Source: Nannocystis exedens (lineage in GTDB: Bacteria > Myxococcota_A > Polyangia > Nannocystales > Nannocystaceae). From it: 64,000 nucleotides of DNA. The notes beneath the pieces were generated by a model. The model saw nothing but the letters and a program-made list of their open reading frames with translations. It had not been told where the DNA came from and ran no database searches. Positions 1 through 8,729 of this stretch are shown here, one piece after another; the first letter of the stretch is position 1, and every line of letters starts with the position of its first letter. The stretch is taken from the NCBI RefSeq assembly GCF_002343915.1, contig NZ_NETK01000001.1, positions 10,998,001 through 11,062,000 on the forward strand. Reading direction: 5' to 3'. A program made the translations under genes and the position numbers.

Positions 1-1
1 C

Positions 2-853
2 GGACACGACACGATCGATGCGTCGGTCGCCCGCATCGACGTCCGCGGCGATCCGACGCGGCCGCACTCGGTGGCCATCGCGCTCGAGATCCGCGGCGAG
101 CTCGTCGAGCGCACGCTCGATCCGCCGCGACCGACGTGCAACGATTTGCATGCGCTCGTCGGGCTGGCGATCGCCATCGCCGTCGACGCGGCGGTGCTCG
201 AAGGCCTCGGCTATGAAGTGATCGAGCCGGGCGAGCAGAGCGTACCGCAGGCGCAAGATCCGGAGCGGCCGCCGCTGCAGCGACGCTCGCGGCGCGGCGA
301 GACGAACGAGGCGCCGGCGCGTCGCGCTTCGGTGTCGGTGGTGGCCGCCGTGCGCGGCGGGGCGTGGCTCGGGGTGTTGCCGGGGCTCGCGGGCGGGGGC
401 GGCGCGCAGCTCGAGCTCGGGTGGCGCAGGTGGGTGGACCTGCGCGCAGGGCTGTTCGGCGGCTACGGGGGTCCTCGCGCGATCGACGCTGGCACGGTGG
501 TGACGCCGAGCCTCGTGGGCGGTCGGCTGGACGTGTGTGCTGCGCTTGCGCGTCCGCGTGTGCGGCCCCGCCTGTGCTTCGGGCCAGCCGGCGGCGCGCT
601 GCAGAGCGGCGCGAAGACGCCCGGCGTGCAGGCCGTGGTGGCGCCGTGGGTGGCGTTGATGGTGGCGACGGAGCTGCGGATCTGGGCCACCAAGCGCTTC
701 GCCTTCGACCTGGCGGTCGACCTCGTGGTCCCCGTGGTCCGGCCGGTGCTCGCCGAGCGCGATCCGAGTAAACAAGGTATGGTCGGACAATCGCTGCCGG
801 TGCCGCCCGTGGGTGCCGTGGTGAGCCTGGGCGTAGCGTTCACGATCCGGTGA
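2..853 (+). CDS. Outer-membrane barrel-like protein, 5' end missing
   Basis: The reading frame is open from the first bases of the window, so the true start lies upstream and the GTG at 71 is probably internal. The N-terminal part (to about residue 80) carries the segment CNDLHALVGLAIAIAVD. A charged linker follows, rich in Arg, Glu and Pro. The last 180 residues are alternating hydrophobic/glycine strands (GGAWLGVLPGLAGGGG, VDLRAGLFGGYGG) ending in VVSLGVAFTIR, the look of a small outer-membrane beta barrel. The stop codon overlaps the GTG start of the ECF sigma factor (GTGA at 850-853), so the three genes to 2264 form one operon. Function is unknown; barrel assignment is inference from strand pattern. 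Confidence 0.6.
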   Translation, partial: GHDTIDASVARIDVRGDPTRPHSVAIALEIRGELVERTLDPPRPTCNDLHALVGLAIAIAVDAAVLEGLGYEVIEPGEQSVPQAQDPERPPLQRRSRRGETNEAPARRASVSVVAAVRGGAWLGVLPGLAGGGGAQLELGWRRWVDLRAGLFGGYGGPRAIDAGTVVTPSLVGGRLDVCAALARPRVRPRLCFGPAGGALQSGAKTPGVQAVVAPWVALMVATELRIWATKRFAFDLAVDLVVPVVRPVLAERDPSKQGMVGQSLPVPPVGAVVSLGVAFTIR

Positions 854-1446
854 AGGATTTGACGGACACGCGACATACAGCCAAGCGTGACGGCCCTCAG
901 GTCCTCGATGCGGCGCGCCTGTTCCGCGAGCACGCGGAGTTCGTCGCCAACTTCGCGGTCCGCCTCGGGGTCGGCCGCCCCGAGGTCGACGATGTGGTCC
1001 AGGAGGTGTTCCTGGTCGCCCACCGCCGCGGCGGCTTCGTCCCGGGGCCTGCGCGGCCGACGACCTGGCTGGCCGAGATCACGCTGCGCGTGGTGTCCGC
1101 GGGCCGTCGCAAGCGCCGCCGGTCGTGGGAGGACGCCGACACCGAGGCCGTCGCCGCCGCGTCCGCGCACGCCGGCAGCTCCCCCGGCGAACAGGCCGAG
1201 GCCAGCGAGGCGCTGCGCCGCGTGCAGCAGGCGCTCGACACCCTGGAAGAGGGCAAGCGCGCCGTGTTCATCCTCTTCGAGCTCGAGGGCGAGAGCTGCG
1301 AGGCGATCGCCGCCGGCCTGGGGATCCCGATCGGAACGGTGTATTCGCGGCTGCACAAGGCCCGCAAGCAATTCATGGAGGCCCACGCCCGCCTCGTCGC
1401 GGCGCCGGCTCGGCCGCTCGCTCGCTCGCAAACGGTGACGTCATGA
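850..1446 (+). CDS. ECF-type RNA polymerase sigma factor
   Basis: A 198-residue sigma-70 family protein of ECF size, expected to direct RNA polymerase to a small regulon. Region 2 spans about residues 20-90, with the DDVVQEVFLVAHRR core-binding helix and TTWLAEITLRVV. Region 4 spans about residues 120-180, with the helix-turn-helix GIPIGTVYSRLHKARKQF. Start is GTG at 850, overlapping the stop of the upstream barrel-like gene; the stop overlaps the ATG of the next gene (ATGA), so the two are translationally coupled. The downstream single-pass membrane protein is a likely regulatory partner, though it lacks a recognisable zinc anti-sigma motif. Confidence 0.93.
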   Translation: MKDLTDTRHTAKRDGPQVLDAARLFREHAEFVANFAVRLGVGRPEVDDVVQEVFLVAHRRGGFVPGPARPTTWLAEITLRVVSAGRRKRRRSWEDADTEAVAAASAHAGSSPGEQAEASEALRRVQQALDTLEEGKRAVFILFELEGESCEAIAAGLGIPIGTVYSRLHKARKQFMEAHARLVAAPARPLARSQTVTS

Positions 1447-2264
1447 ACCAAGAGCCCACCCGCCTCCTCGACGACGTGACGGCCTCCGCCGGGCTTCGCC
1501 GCGACCTCGCGGCCGCCGCTCGCCATCGCGTGCCGTACGACGCCGGCGCCGGCGCCGCCCGCTTCGAGGCGTCGCTGGCCAAGGGCGCCGGCGCGGCCTC
1601 CTCGAGCTGGGGCGCCGGCACGTTCGGGCTCGGGGCGCTCATTTTCGGCGGACTGATCGGCGCCGGGCTGTGGCTGTCGCAGCCGTCGGCGACGACCCCG
1701 CCTCCGACGACGCCGGCGGTCGCCGGGGTGGGCGACGGGCGGCAGGCCGAAGCTGTCGCTCCGGACATGTCTGCAAAGCCAGCTGTCATGCCGGCCTCGC
1801 CCGCGCCCGAAGCTGTCGCACAGGACATGTCCCCGAAGCCAGCTCAAGCGGCGGTCGATGCGCCCGAAGAGGTCGTGCAGGACATGTCCGAAAAGCCAGT
1901 CGTGTCGTCGGCCCGCGGCGACGCCAAGAAGCCGCGGACGGGCAAGTCGTCGCGCGCCGAGGGGCCGCGCGGGGCGAGCCGGGCCGGCGACGGCGCGGCC
2001 GACTACCTCCGCGAGGCCCGGAGCCTGCAGGCGGCCCGCGGGTTCCTCGGGCGCGATCCGGCCGAGGCGCTGGCCCGGGCCGAGGCGGGGGCGGCCGAGT
2101 TCAAGGCCGGGCAGTTCGCCCAGGAATGGGAGGGCGTGGCGGTGCTGGCCCTGTTCGAGCTGAACCGCAAAAGCGAGGCAGAACGGCGCGCAGCGGCGTT
2201 CCTGAGCCGTTACCCGAACGGGCCCTACGCGGCCCAGGTGCGCGAGGCGCTGGACCGACCGTGA
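1443..2264 (+). CDS. Single-pass membrane protein coupled to ECF sigma factor
   Basis: A 273-residue protein starting at ATG 1443 inside the stop of the sigma gene. The N-terminal ~55 residues are cytoplasmic-looking, followed by one membrane segment near residues 59-80 (GLGALIFGGLIGAGLWL). After it come three near-identical cassettes, each containing DMS and KP (about residues 105-155) and encoded by 14-bp repeat units. A C-terminal helical TPR-like region contains EFKAGQFAQEWEGVAVLALF and AAFLSRYPNGPYAAQVREAL. The layout (cytoplasmic tip, one helix, external sensor) and the overlap with a sigma gene suggest an anti-sigma or signalling partner, but no HxxxCxxC zinc motif is seen. The cassettes look inserted into a linker. 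Confidence 0.7.
   Translation: MNQEPTRLLDDVTASAGLRRDLAAAARHRVPYDAGAGAARFEASLAKGAGAASSSWGAGTFGLGALIFGGLIGAGLWLSQPSATTPPPTTPAVAGVGDGRQAEAVAPDMSAKPAVMPASPAPEAVAQDMSPKPAQAAVDAPEEVVQDMSEKPVVSSARGDAKKPRTGKSSRAEGPRGASRAGDGAADYLREARSLQAARGFLGRDPAEALARAEAGAAEFKAGQFAQEWEGVAVLALFELNRKSEAERRAAAFLSRYPNGPYAAQVREALDRP
1752..1911 (+). repeat. Three 42-bp cassettes of the 14-bp repeat inside a gene
   Basis: Three copies spaced about 57-60 bp apart. Each is close to three 14-bp units: GCTGTCGCNCNGGA, then CATGTCCCCGAAGC, then CAGCT-like. Because 3 x 14 = 42, a cassette adds 14 codons in frame. The copies encode DMSAKPA, DMSPKPA and DMSEKPV. Confidence 0.8.
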
Positions 2265-2352
2265 CGGACCGCGGGCGAAATCGTCCGCGTTCGCCACAGA
2301 TCTCACATGCCGGGCCGCCGCTCGGCCGGTGCCGTGAGTTGACTCCGGTGGC

Positions 2353-3522
2353 ATGCTCGCCAAAGTGCGCTCCCCCCACTCTGCGCTGATCGTGGCCGCG
2401 GCATGCCTGCTCGAGAGCGGCTGTCTCTTCACGGTCTTCGTCAAGGACGCGGGAGGCGAGGAGGCCGGGACGGGCGGGGGCACCGGGTCCTCGGGGGCCA
2501 ACGATCAGATGACCCAAGAGCCAGGTGCGAGCGACCCCTCGACCAGCACGGGCGAGGCGACGACCACCGACCCGTTGATGTCGCCGGACTTCGGCTTCGA
2601 CGTCGGCGAGCCGGACCCGTGGGAGTTCTGCACGACGGTGCTGGTGCCCTGCGACGAGGACAACGAGGACATCGACCACGCGCTCGGCCTCAACTGCGAG
2701 GGCGGGCTGCAGACCGAGGGGGCGCTGACGTGGTCGGGCGCCGACGGCTCGCGCCGCGTGCTCGCGGAGCAGCTCGGCATCACGGACGTATTCGCACCGA
2801 CCGAGGGGGCGCGCCGCGTGGTGCTGTCGACCGGCGACGCCAGCCACGTGCTGCTGTCGGTGGGACAGATGCCGAGCCTGGGCAACTGTCCGGTCACGGA
2901 GACGTGCCCGTCGACCGACTGGCCGGGCAACGACCTGATGGAGCTGCCGCCGCCGATCGACACCACGCCGCTGCAGTGCGAGGCCAACAAGCAGCCGCCG
3001 GGCCCCGGCGACTGCAGCGAGACGATCCAGACCCAGTGGGGCCTGGGCGGCGAGCCGCTGGTCGCCTACGACTACACCGAGCTGCGCTTCCAGGCGGTGG
3101 CGCCGACGTACACGGCCGGGTTCGCGTTCGACTTCGCGTTCCTGACCTCGGAGTACCCGCCGCGCTTCCCCGGCGGCCATAACGACATGTTCGTCGCCTG
3201 GGTGGCGAGCGAGCGCTACACCGGCAACATCGCGCTCGACCCCGACGGCCACCCGATCGCGGCCGAGACCCTCCCGTACGAGATCAAGCTCGACCCGATG
3301 CCGGTCGCCTGCGACGACGACTGCGTCGACATCCCGCTGCGGGAGTTCGCCTTCGAAGGCCACGCCGGGACGGCGTGGTACGCAGGGGAGATCGGGATCA
3401 ACCCCGGCGAGTCGATCGAGGTCGTGTTCGCGCTGTTCGACGTCGGTGACCCGACCGTCGACAGCGCGGTGCTCCTCGACGGGGTCCGCTGGCTGTGCGC
3501 CCCCCCGCCGTCGAGCGTCTGA
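2353..3522 (+). CDS. Choice-of-anchor L domain lipoprotein
   Basis: A 389-residue exported lipoprotein. The N-terminus is a signal peptide ending in the lipobox LESGC near residue 20, followed by a Gly/Ser/Thr-rich tether (GTGGGTGSSG, STSTGEATTTD) typical of surface lipoproteins in Nannocystaceae. The remaining ~300 residues contain the choice-of-anchor-L pattern: RRVVLSTGDASHVLL, then FAFDFAFLTSEYP and NDMFVAWV, and a closing VVFALFDVGDPTVDSAVLLDGV. A similar C-terminal half is found in the gene at 44325-46019. Start is ATG 2353, with TTGACT 8 bp upstream and no Shine-Dalgarno. It is likely surface-anchored; ligand unknown. Confidence 0.82.
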   Translation: MLAKVRSPHSALIVAAACLLESGCLFTVFVKDAGGEEAGTGGGTGSSGANDQMTQEPGASDPSTSTGEATTTDPLMSPDFGFDVGEPDPWEFCTTVLVPCDEDNEDIDHALGLNCEGGLQTEGALTWSGADGSRRVLAEQLGITDVFAPTEGARRVVLSTGDASHVLLSVGQMPSLGNCPVTETCPSTDWPGNDLMELPPPIDTTPLQCEANKQPPGPGDCSETIQTQWGLGGEPLVAYDYTELRFQAVAPTYTAGFAFDFAFLTSEYPPRFPGGHNDMFVAWVASERYTGNIALDPDGHPIAAETLPYEIKLDPMPVACDDDCVDIPLREFAFEGHAGTAWYAGEIGINPGESIEVVFALFDVGDPTVDSAVLLDGVRWLCAPPPSSV

Positions 3523-3543
3523 GCGCGGGCCTCGTCGGCCTCG

Positions 3544-3576
3544 AAAAAAAATTCTCGCGACCGTGAAGGACGGTCG
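3544..3576 (-). terminator. Weak minus-strand terminator
   Basis: Read on the minus strand: a 7-bp stem (CGACCGT/ACGGTCG, 5-nt loop, 3558-3576), a 6-nt spacer, then eight T (3551-3544). The spacer makes it weaker than a classical intrinsic terminator. It would serve the aminopeptidase transcript ending at 3944. Confidence 0.45.
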
Positions 3577-3872
3577 AGGCTCCGGACATGAAGAGACGTG
3601 AGCCACGCACGAAGCTCGCGCCTCGGGTCCACCCGGAGCGCCCTTCCTCTCCGCGTCTGCCCGAACGGCGGCGCGGGGTGCCGCGGTCCACAGTCCGAAC
3701 TCGCCGAGCCCCGCGATTCCCGATCACGGCGGGGGTTGTATGGGGGGTCCGAACACCGCTCACATCGTCGGGCGCACGTCGTCGTCGCGCCCTGGAGTCC
3801 GCGGGGGTCTCGTCGAGTCTCGGACATTCTTGTGTAGTGGTGCGTCGGAGCACTGGGGGGTGCTCCGCCGCG

Positions 3873-3906
3873 GCGCGCGTCAGACAACTGACGCGCGCTT
3901 TTTTTT
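3873..3906 (+). terminator. Strong intrinsic terminator
   Basis: Perfect 11-bp stem GCGCGCGTCAG / CTGACGCGCGC with an ACAA loop, followed immediately by eight T (3899-3906). It is the best Rho-independent terminator in the window. It lies 350 bp past the plus-strand gene ending at 3522 and only 38 bp from the end of the convergent minus gene. Confidence 0.88.
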
Positions 3907-3916
3907 GCGCCGAGAA

Positions 3917-3940
3917 TGACATGTCCCGAAGGACATGTGA
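3917..3940. repeat. 14-bp repeat pair at a gene 3' end
   Basis: Two units in 14-bp register (GACATGTCCCGAAG, GACATGTGACG) lying 4 bp from the stop codon of the aminopeptidase gene at 3944. The pair is also an inverted repeat around CCGAAGG. Confidence 0.85.
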
Positions 3941-3943
3941 CGA

Positions 3944-5866
3944 TCACGGCGCGCCGAGCAGGGCGTCCAGGCTGCCGCGGGTGATGGCGTGGTAGCCCGG
4001 ACGGGCGACCGCGAAGATCTCGCGGGCCAGCGCGGCGCCCTCGGGGGTGGCGAGCAGGGCGTCGTAGATCGGCAGGACGTACTTGCGGCGACCGACGCTG
4101 GTGAGAAACTCGCGGATCCGCGCGTCGGCCGGACGATAGCCGTGCCGGGCGGCGAGGATCAGCCACTCGGACAGGAGTTCGGCGTTGCCGGCGGCCGTGA
4201 AGTGGTAGGCGGCGTCGAGCTCGGCGAGCACCGCGGCGGCCGGGCGTGAGCCGTCCTTCAGCGGCAGCGCGCGGAGGAAGTGGATCCACTGCAAGGGCGA
4301 GAAGGCGCGGGCGTCGATCTTGCGCCCGGCGGCGAATTCCCGCGCAGCGTCGGCGGCGAGCGTGAGGCTGGCCGCCTGCGGACGCGGAGCGTCCTCGGGC
4401 AGGCCGGGGGCCTCGAGCCACCGATCGACGTCGGGGGCGGTCTGCCCGGGGAGCAAGGGGGCCTTGAGCTCGGCGGTCAGGAAGGCGCGGAACGCCTCGG
4501 TGGTCTGGCCGGTGAAGGCGTGGCGATCGAACCAGGCGCGGACGAACGGGTCGAAGGCGTCGCGGCCGTAGGCCTGCTCGAGCCGGCGCAGGAACAGCGC
4601 GCCCTTCTCGTAGGCGACGTCGGTGACGGCGTCGTCGGGATCGCGGCCCGAGAGGTCGAGGTGGAGGATCTGGTCGCCTGGTCGATCGGACATGTCCGCG
4701 AGCTCGATCTCGAGGTGCTCGCGGCCGAGCACCGCCTCGACCTCGGCGCGCTCGCGGCCGTAGATGGCCTCGAGGATCCGCCGCTCGACGTAGACGGTGA
4801 AGCCCTCGTTGAGCCAGAAGTCGCGCCAGGTGGCGTTGGTCACCAGGTTGCCGGACCAGGAGTGGGCGAGCTCGTGGGCGATCAGCGACACCAGCGAGCG
4901 ATCGCCGGCGAGGATCGTCGGGGTGACGAAGGTGACGCGCGGGTTCTCCATGCCGCCGAAGGGGAAGGCGGCCGGCAGCACGAGGACCTCGTAGCGGCCC
5001 CAGCGATACGGGCCCACGGCGGCCTCGGCGGCCGTCAGCATGGCCTCGAGGTCGGCGAACTCGGCGCGGGCGCGCGGGAGCACGCCGGGCTCGGCCCACA
5101 CGGCCGTGCGCGGGCCGAGCTGGACCGACTCGAGGCGCCCGACCGCGAGCGCGAGCAGGTAGGCGGGGATCGGCTGGTCGAGCTTGAAGGTCCGGAGGAC
5201 ATGTCCGTTCGGACCTGTCTCATTGGATAGCTCTTCCGCGGCCATGACGGCGCGGTACGGCGCGGGGGCGGCGATCCGGGCGGCGACGGCGGCGCGGATC
5301 CCAGGGCTGTCCTGGCACGGCACCCACGAGCGGGCGTGGATCGCCTGCGACTGGGTGTAGAGGAACTCGCCGGCGCGATCGCTGGTCTGCTCGGGGGCGA
5401 GCCACTGCAGACCGGTGCTGGCAGGGCTGGTGCGGTAGTGGACGCGCACCCGGTCGGCCCCGGGCGGGAGGTCGACGGAGAGGGCCTGGCCGAGGATCGG
5501 GTGGGGGCCGGCCAGCGCGTGCGTGGTGGTGACCCAGTCTGTCCGATCGGGCAGATGGGCCTCGACCCGCTCGATCTCCAAGTCGCGGGTGTCGAGGACC
5601 AGCGGGGCGTCGGCGACGCTGCGCGTGAGCGCGAGGGTGGCGCTGCCGCGGAGGACGTGGGCGTCGAAGTCGACGGTGAGGTCGAGCTCGATCGCGTCGA
5701 CGCGGACCTCGTCGGGGCGGGCGAACGAGTGAGGATCGCGGCCGGGCTGGGGAACGGCGGGGAGCTGCACGACGGCGGCCGGCGGAGTGACGATCGGCGT
5801 CGCCGGAGCGGGCGCGGAGCAGGCCGAGACGGTGAGCGCGGCGAGGGCGACGAGGAGGCGAGACAA
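3944..5866 (-). CDS. M1 family zinc aminopeptidase lipoprotein
   Basis: A 640-residue M1 aminopeptidase (leukotriene-A4-hydrolase/aminopeptidase N type) that would trim N-terminal residues from peptides. The short signal peptide ends in lipobox VSAC near residue 16, so it is probably membrane-anchored outside the cytoplasm. The substrate-binding GGMENP motif is near residue 303; the zinc site HELAHSW is near residue 331, with the distal Glu in WLNEGFTVYVE 18-20 residues later. The C-terminal half is helical, as in the family. Start is TTG at 5866, chosen because the signal peptide begins there and a TACAAT box lies exactly 8 bp upstream. A 42-bp repeat cassette at 5186-5227 encodes SNETGPNGHVLRT in the N-terminal beta domain. 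Confidence 0.93.
   Translation of the reverse strand: MSRLLVALAALTVSACSAPAPATPIVTPPAAVVQLPAVPQPGRDPHSFARPDEVRVDAIELDLTVDFDAHVLRGSATLALTRSVADAPLVLDTRDLEIERVEAHLPDRTDWVTTTHALAGPHPILGQALSVDLPPGADRVRVHYRTSPASTGLQWLAPEQTSDRAGEFLYTQSQAIHARSWVPCQDSPGIRAAVAARIAAPAPYRAVMAAEELSNETGPNGHVLRTFKLDQPIPAYLLALAVGRLESVQLGPRTAVWAEPGVLPRARAEFADLEAMLTAAEAAVGPYRWGRYEVLVLPAAFPFGGMENPRVTFVTPTILAGDRSLVSLIAHELAHSWSGNLVTNATWRDFWLNEGFTVYVERRILEAIYGRERAEVEAVLGREHLEIELADMSDRPGDQILHLDLSGRDPDDAVTDVAYEKGALFLRRLEQAYGRDAFDPFVRAWFDRHAFTGQTTEAFRAFLTAELKAPLLPGQTAPDVDRWLEAPGLPEDAPRPQAASLTLAADAAREFAAGRKIDARAFSPLQWIHFLRALPLKDGSRPAAAVLAELDAAYHFTAAGNAELLSEWLILAARHGYRPADARIREFLTSVGRRKYVLPIYDALLATPEGAALAREIFAVARPGYHAITRGSLDALLGAP
5186..5227. 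repeat. 42-bp cassette of three 14-bp units inside the aminopeptidase gene
   Basis: Units GAAGGTCCGGAGGA, CATGTCCGTTCGGA and CCTGTCTCATTGGA in exact register. They encode GPNGHV in a surface loop of the N-terminal domain, away from the zinc site. Confidence 0.82.
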
Positions 5867-5874
5867 GACGCTGT

Positions 5875-5880
5875 ATTGTA
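5875..5880 (-). promoter_or_regulatory. -10 element, leaderless promoter of aminopeptidase gene
   Basis: TACAAT on the minus strand, separated by 8 nt from the TTG start at 5866. TTAGGC lies 17 bp upstream as a weak -35. The predicted start of transcription falls 2 nt before the start codon. Confidence 0.6.
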
Positions 5881-6211
5881 GCGGCTCGTCGGGGCCGGCC
5901 TAAGCGCGAAGAAGTGAGCCGTGCCGCACGACTCGGCCCAAGGTGAAGCGCAGAGCGTGACGCACGAGGTCACGAGGGGTCGGCGCAGCGAGGGGGGCGC
6001 ACGAAGCCTTGCGGGGCGGCGCAGCGAGGAGGGGCGCTCGAAGCGGGTCGCGGTCTCGTGGAGCGCAGCCGCGGCGTCACCCGGTGGCACGTCGGGCGAA
6101 GCAAGCGAACCGGGGACAGGGGTCCCACCACTCGGCGACGGGGAGCGTCGGGCGGAGAAGCGAGCGGACGCGAGAGAACGTGTGCCGTGCACCCCGCGGC
6201 CGGGCGCTCGT
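5881..6211. other. Intergenic region, no gene seen
   Basis: About 330 bp between the aminopeptidase start and the terminator of the BI-1 gene. It has high GC, scattered open frames without start signals or codon bias, and no repeat units. I see nothing supportable in it beyond the flanking promoter and terminator. Confidence 0.5.
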
Positions 6212-6252
6212 ACGGAGAAAGCGAAACGGGCGCGGGGGGGACCCGCGCCCGT
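6212..6252 (-). terminator. Terminator of BI-1 family gene
   Basis: On the minus strand a perfect 11-bp GC-rich stem (ACGGGCGCGGG / CCCGCGCCCGT, 6226-6252) is followed by TTCGCTTTCT, a broken T tract. It lies 22 bp past the stop at 6274. Confidence 0.6.
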
Positions 6253-6273
6253 CCAGGCGCCGCGGCGTCGGGC

Positions 6274-7002
6274 TCACTCGCGGTTGAGCGAGATGAGCAG
6301 GCGGAGGACGTACCAGAACATCAGCGCGACGGAGGCGAACAGGGCCAGCGCCGCCGAGATGTACTGATCCTCCTCGTAGTGATGCACCACGTTGGAGGTG
6401 TCGTAGAGGATGTAGCAGGCGGCGAGGATGATCATGCCGATCGTGAAGCCGAGCCCGAGGGTGAACCCGAACAGCAGGCTGGCGACGATCAGGCCGAGGA
6501 CGCCGAAGCTGACGATCATCAGGGCCGAGCGCATCCACGAGAAGTCGCGCTTCGTGGCGAGGACGATGCCGGTCAGCGCGGCGAACGTGGCCAGGGTGGT
6601 CACGCCGGCGGTGAGGATGATGTTGTTCTCGGGGCCGCTCAGGACCTGCGCGACGAGCAGCAGGGGCAGGAAGATGATCGCCTCGAGGACCACGTAGAGG
6701 CCGAGGCCGAGGTACTGCATCGGCTTGGAGCGGGCGGCCTGGGCGAGGTGGGTGGCGACGGTGCCGACCAGCATGAAGAGGCCGAGGACCACGAGCCAGC
6801 TGGTCGGGCTGCCGGTCATCTGGATCGCCAGCTTCAGGGTCGCCGGGGTCCGGAGCAGCACGAACTCGAGGGCGACGAACAGGGCGATCGCGCCGGCGAG
6901 GTGGATGTACGTGCGCTCGATGAACTTGGCGCGGCCCGCGAGGGCGGCCTGGGGAGTGGCGGTGTCGGCGTAATACGGCTGCTGTTGCTGGTTGAACGTC
7001 AC
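6274..7002 (-). CDS. Bax inhibitor-1 (BI-1/YccA) family membrane protein
   Basis: A 242-residue polytopic membrane protein with seven hydrophobic segments between about residues 30 and 235. It matches bacterial BI-1/YccA-type proteins, which act as pH-sensitive channels or modulate membrane protease activity. The N-terminus is Gln-rich (FNQQQQPYY). Family-like stretches include LTGIVLATKRDFSWM and the final FWYVLRLLISLNRE. Start is GTG at 7002, supported by a GAGGAGG ribosome site 8 bp upstream, one of few clear Shine-Dalgarno sites here; an open frame continuing to 7338 lacks family similarity. A sigma-70-like promoter (7067-7095) and a leader hairpin (7020-7040) precede it. It is divergent from the gene at 7178. 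Confidence 0.9.
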   Translation of the reverse strand: MTFNQQQQPYYADTATPQAALAGRAKFIERTYIHLAGAIALFVALEFVLLRTPATLKLAIQMTGSPTSWLVVLGLFMLVGTVATHLAQAARSKPMQYLGLGLYVVLEAIIFLPLLLVAQVLSGPENNIILTAGVTTLATFAALTGIVLATKRDFSWMRSALMIVSFGVLGLIVASLLFGFTLGLGFTIGMIILAACYILYDTSNVVHHYEEDQYISAALALFASVALMFWYVLRLLISLNRE

Positions 7003-7019
7003 GGGGGCGGCCTCCTCGA

Positions 7020-7040
7020 CCGTGGGAGCGGGTCCCACGG
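7020..7040 (-). promoter_or_regulatory. Leader hairpin next to ribosome site of BI-1 gene
   Basis: Perfect 8-bp inverted repeat CCGTGGGA / TCCCACGG with a 5-nt loop, in the predicted 5' UTR just upstream of GAGGAGG. It may affect translation or be a protein-binding site. Confidence 0.5.
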
Positions 7041-7066
7041 TACCTGAGAAATGCGATCGGTGGAGG

Positions 7067-7095
7067 AGATTAGCCAGGGACGTCCACCGGAGCAA
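7067..7095 (-). promoter_or_regulatory. Sigma-70-like promoter of BI-1 gene
   Basis: Minus-strand TTGCTC (-35, 7090-7095), 17-bp spacer, TAATCT (-10, 7067-7072). It gives a leader of about 57 nt containing the hairpin and the ribosome site. Confidence 0.6.
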
Positions 7096-7164
7096 GTCCG
7101 CGCGCGCCCGCGAGCCGGACCGGGGGGCCCGGCGGCGAGGCTCGCGTCGCGCTCCAAGGTGCGC

Positions 7165-7170
7165 TACAGC
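7165..7170 (+). promoter_or_regulatory. -10 element 7 bp before gene start
   Basis: TACAGC with a 7-nt gap to the ATG at 7178. No Shine-Dalgarno is present, so a leaderless or near-leaderless transcript is likely. This supports 7178 over the in-frame ATG at 7208. Confidence 0.45.
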
Positions 7171-7177
7171 CCCCGCG

Positions 7178-7665
7178 ATGCCGCCGCGCGACCCCCTCGG
7201 GCCCCTGATGAACCTGAACGTCGGCCACGTGCCTCTGGTCGCGCTCCAGCGCCTGGCCAATCGCATGCGCGCGGCGAAGATCCCGGTCACGGCGCTGACC
7301 GAGCAGAGCTCGGTGGATCCGGAAACGGGCGCCGTCACACGCGCGCTGGCGCTGTGTCACAGCTGCGCCGGGACCTGTTGCACCAGCCTCCGCGTGCCGA
7401 TCACCCGCGCCGACGCGCGCCGCCTGGCGCGCCACGTCGGGACGACGATCCGCGGGCTGGGCCTGTATCCGCGGCAAGGTGGCGACGACGAGGCGGACGA
7501 CGTGGCGGGCTACCTCACGCTCGGCGAGCGGCCGTGCCGCTTCTTCTCGGCCGGCTGCACGGTCCACGTGGCGCGGCCCGACGTGTGCCGCAGCTTCGGC
7601 CTCAACGCGTGTACGAAGGTCGGCACCTTCGTGCCGCTGCGACAGGTGGCGCGGCGAGGCAAGGC

Positions 7666-7669
<4 letters not shown>
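7178..7669 (+). CDS. YkgJ-family cysteine cluster protein
   Basis: A 163-residue soluble protein of the YkgJ/UPF0153 family, which has a conserved cysteine cluster thought to bind zinc or an Fe-S centre. Cysteines here are CHSCAGTCCTSLRVP near residues 63-72, then CRFFSAGCTVHVARPDVCRSFG near residues 124-144, the family pattern. Start is ATG 7178 (-10-like TACAGC 7 bp upstream); ATG 7208 is an alternative. The stop overlaps the ATG of the ABC ATPase gene (ATGA), so it is the first gene of the transporter operon. Its relation to export is unknown. Confidence 0.85.
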
Positions 7670-8685
<1,016 letters not shown>

Positions 8686-8687
8686 GC

Positions 8688-8729
8688 CAGGTACAGAAGG
8701 ACATGGGCGAAAGAGCATGTCCCAGCGGG
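8688..8729. repeat. Three 14-bp repeat units at the ATPase/permease junction
   Basis: Units CAGGTACAGAAGGA, CATGGGCGAAAGAG and CATGTCCCAGCGGG, 42 bp in exact register, starting 3 bp after the ATPase stop. The third unit supplies the ATG start at 8717. Confidence 0.88.

Larger units (their letters stand above)
3523..3943. other. Convergent intergenic region with crossed terminators
   Basis: 421 bp between two convergent genes. It holds a weak minus-strand terminator beside the plus gene (3544-3576), a hairpin at 3847-3866 (GGAGCA/TGCTCC), a strong plus-strand terminator beside the minus gene (3873-3906) and a 14-bp repeat pair at 3917-3940. No convincing ORF is present. If each terminator serves the gene pointing at it, both genes have 3' UTRs of about 360 nt that overlap in antisense. 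Confidence 0.6.
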
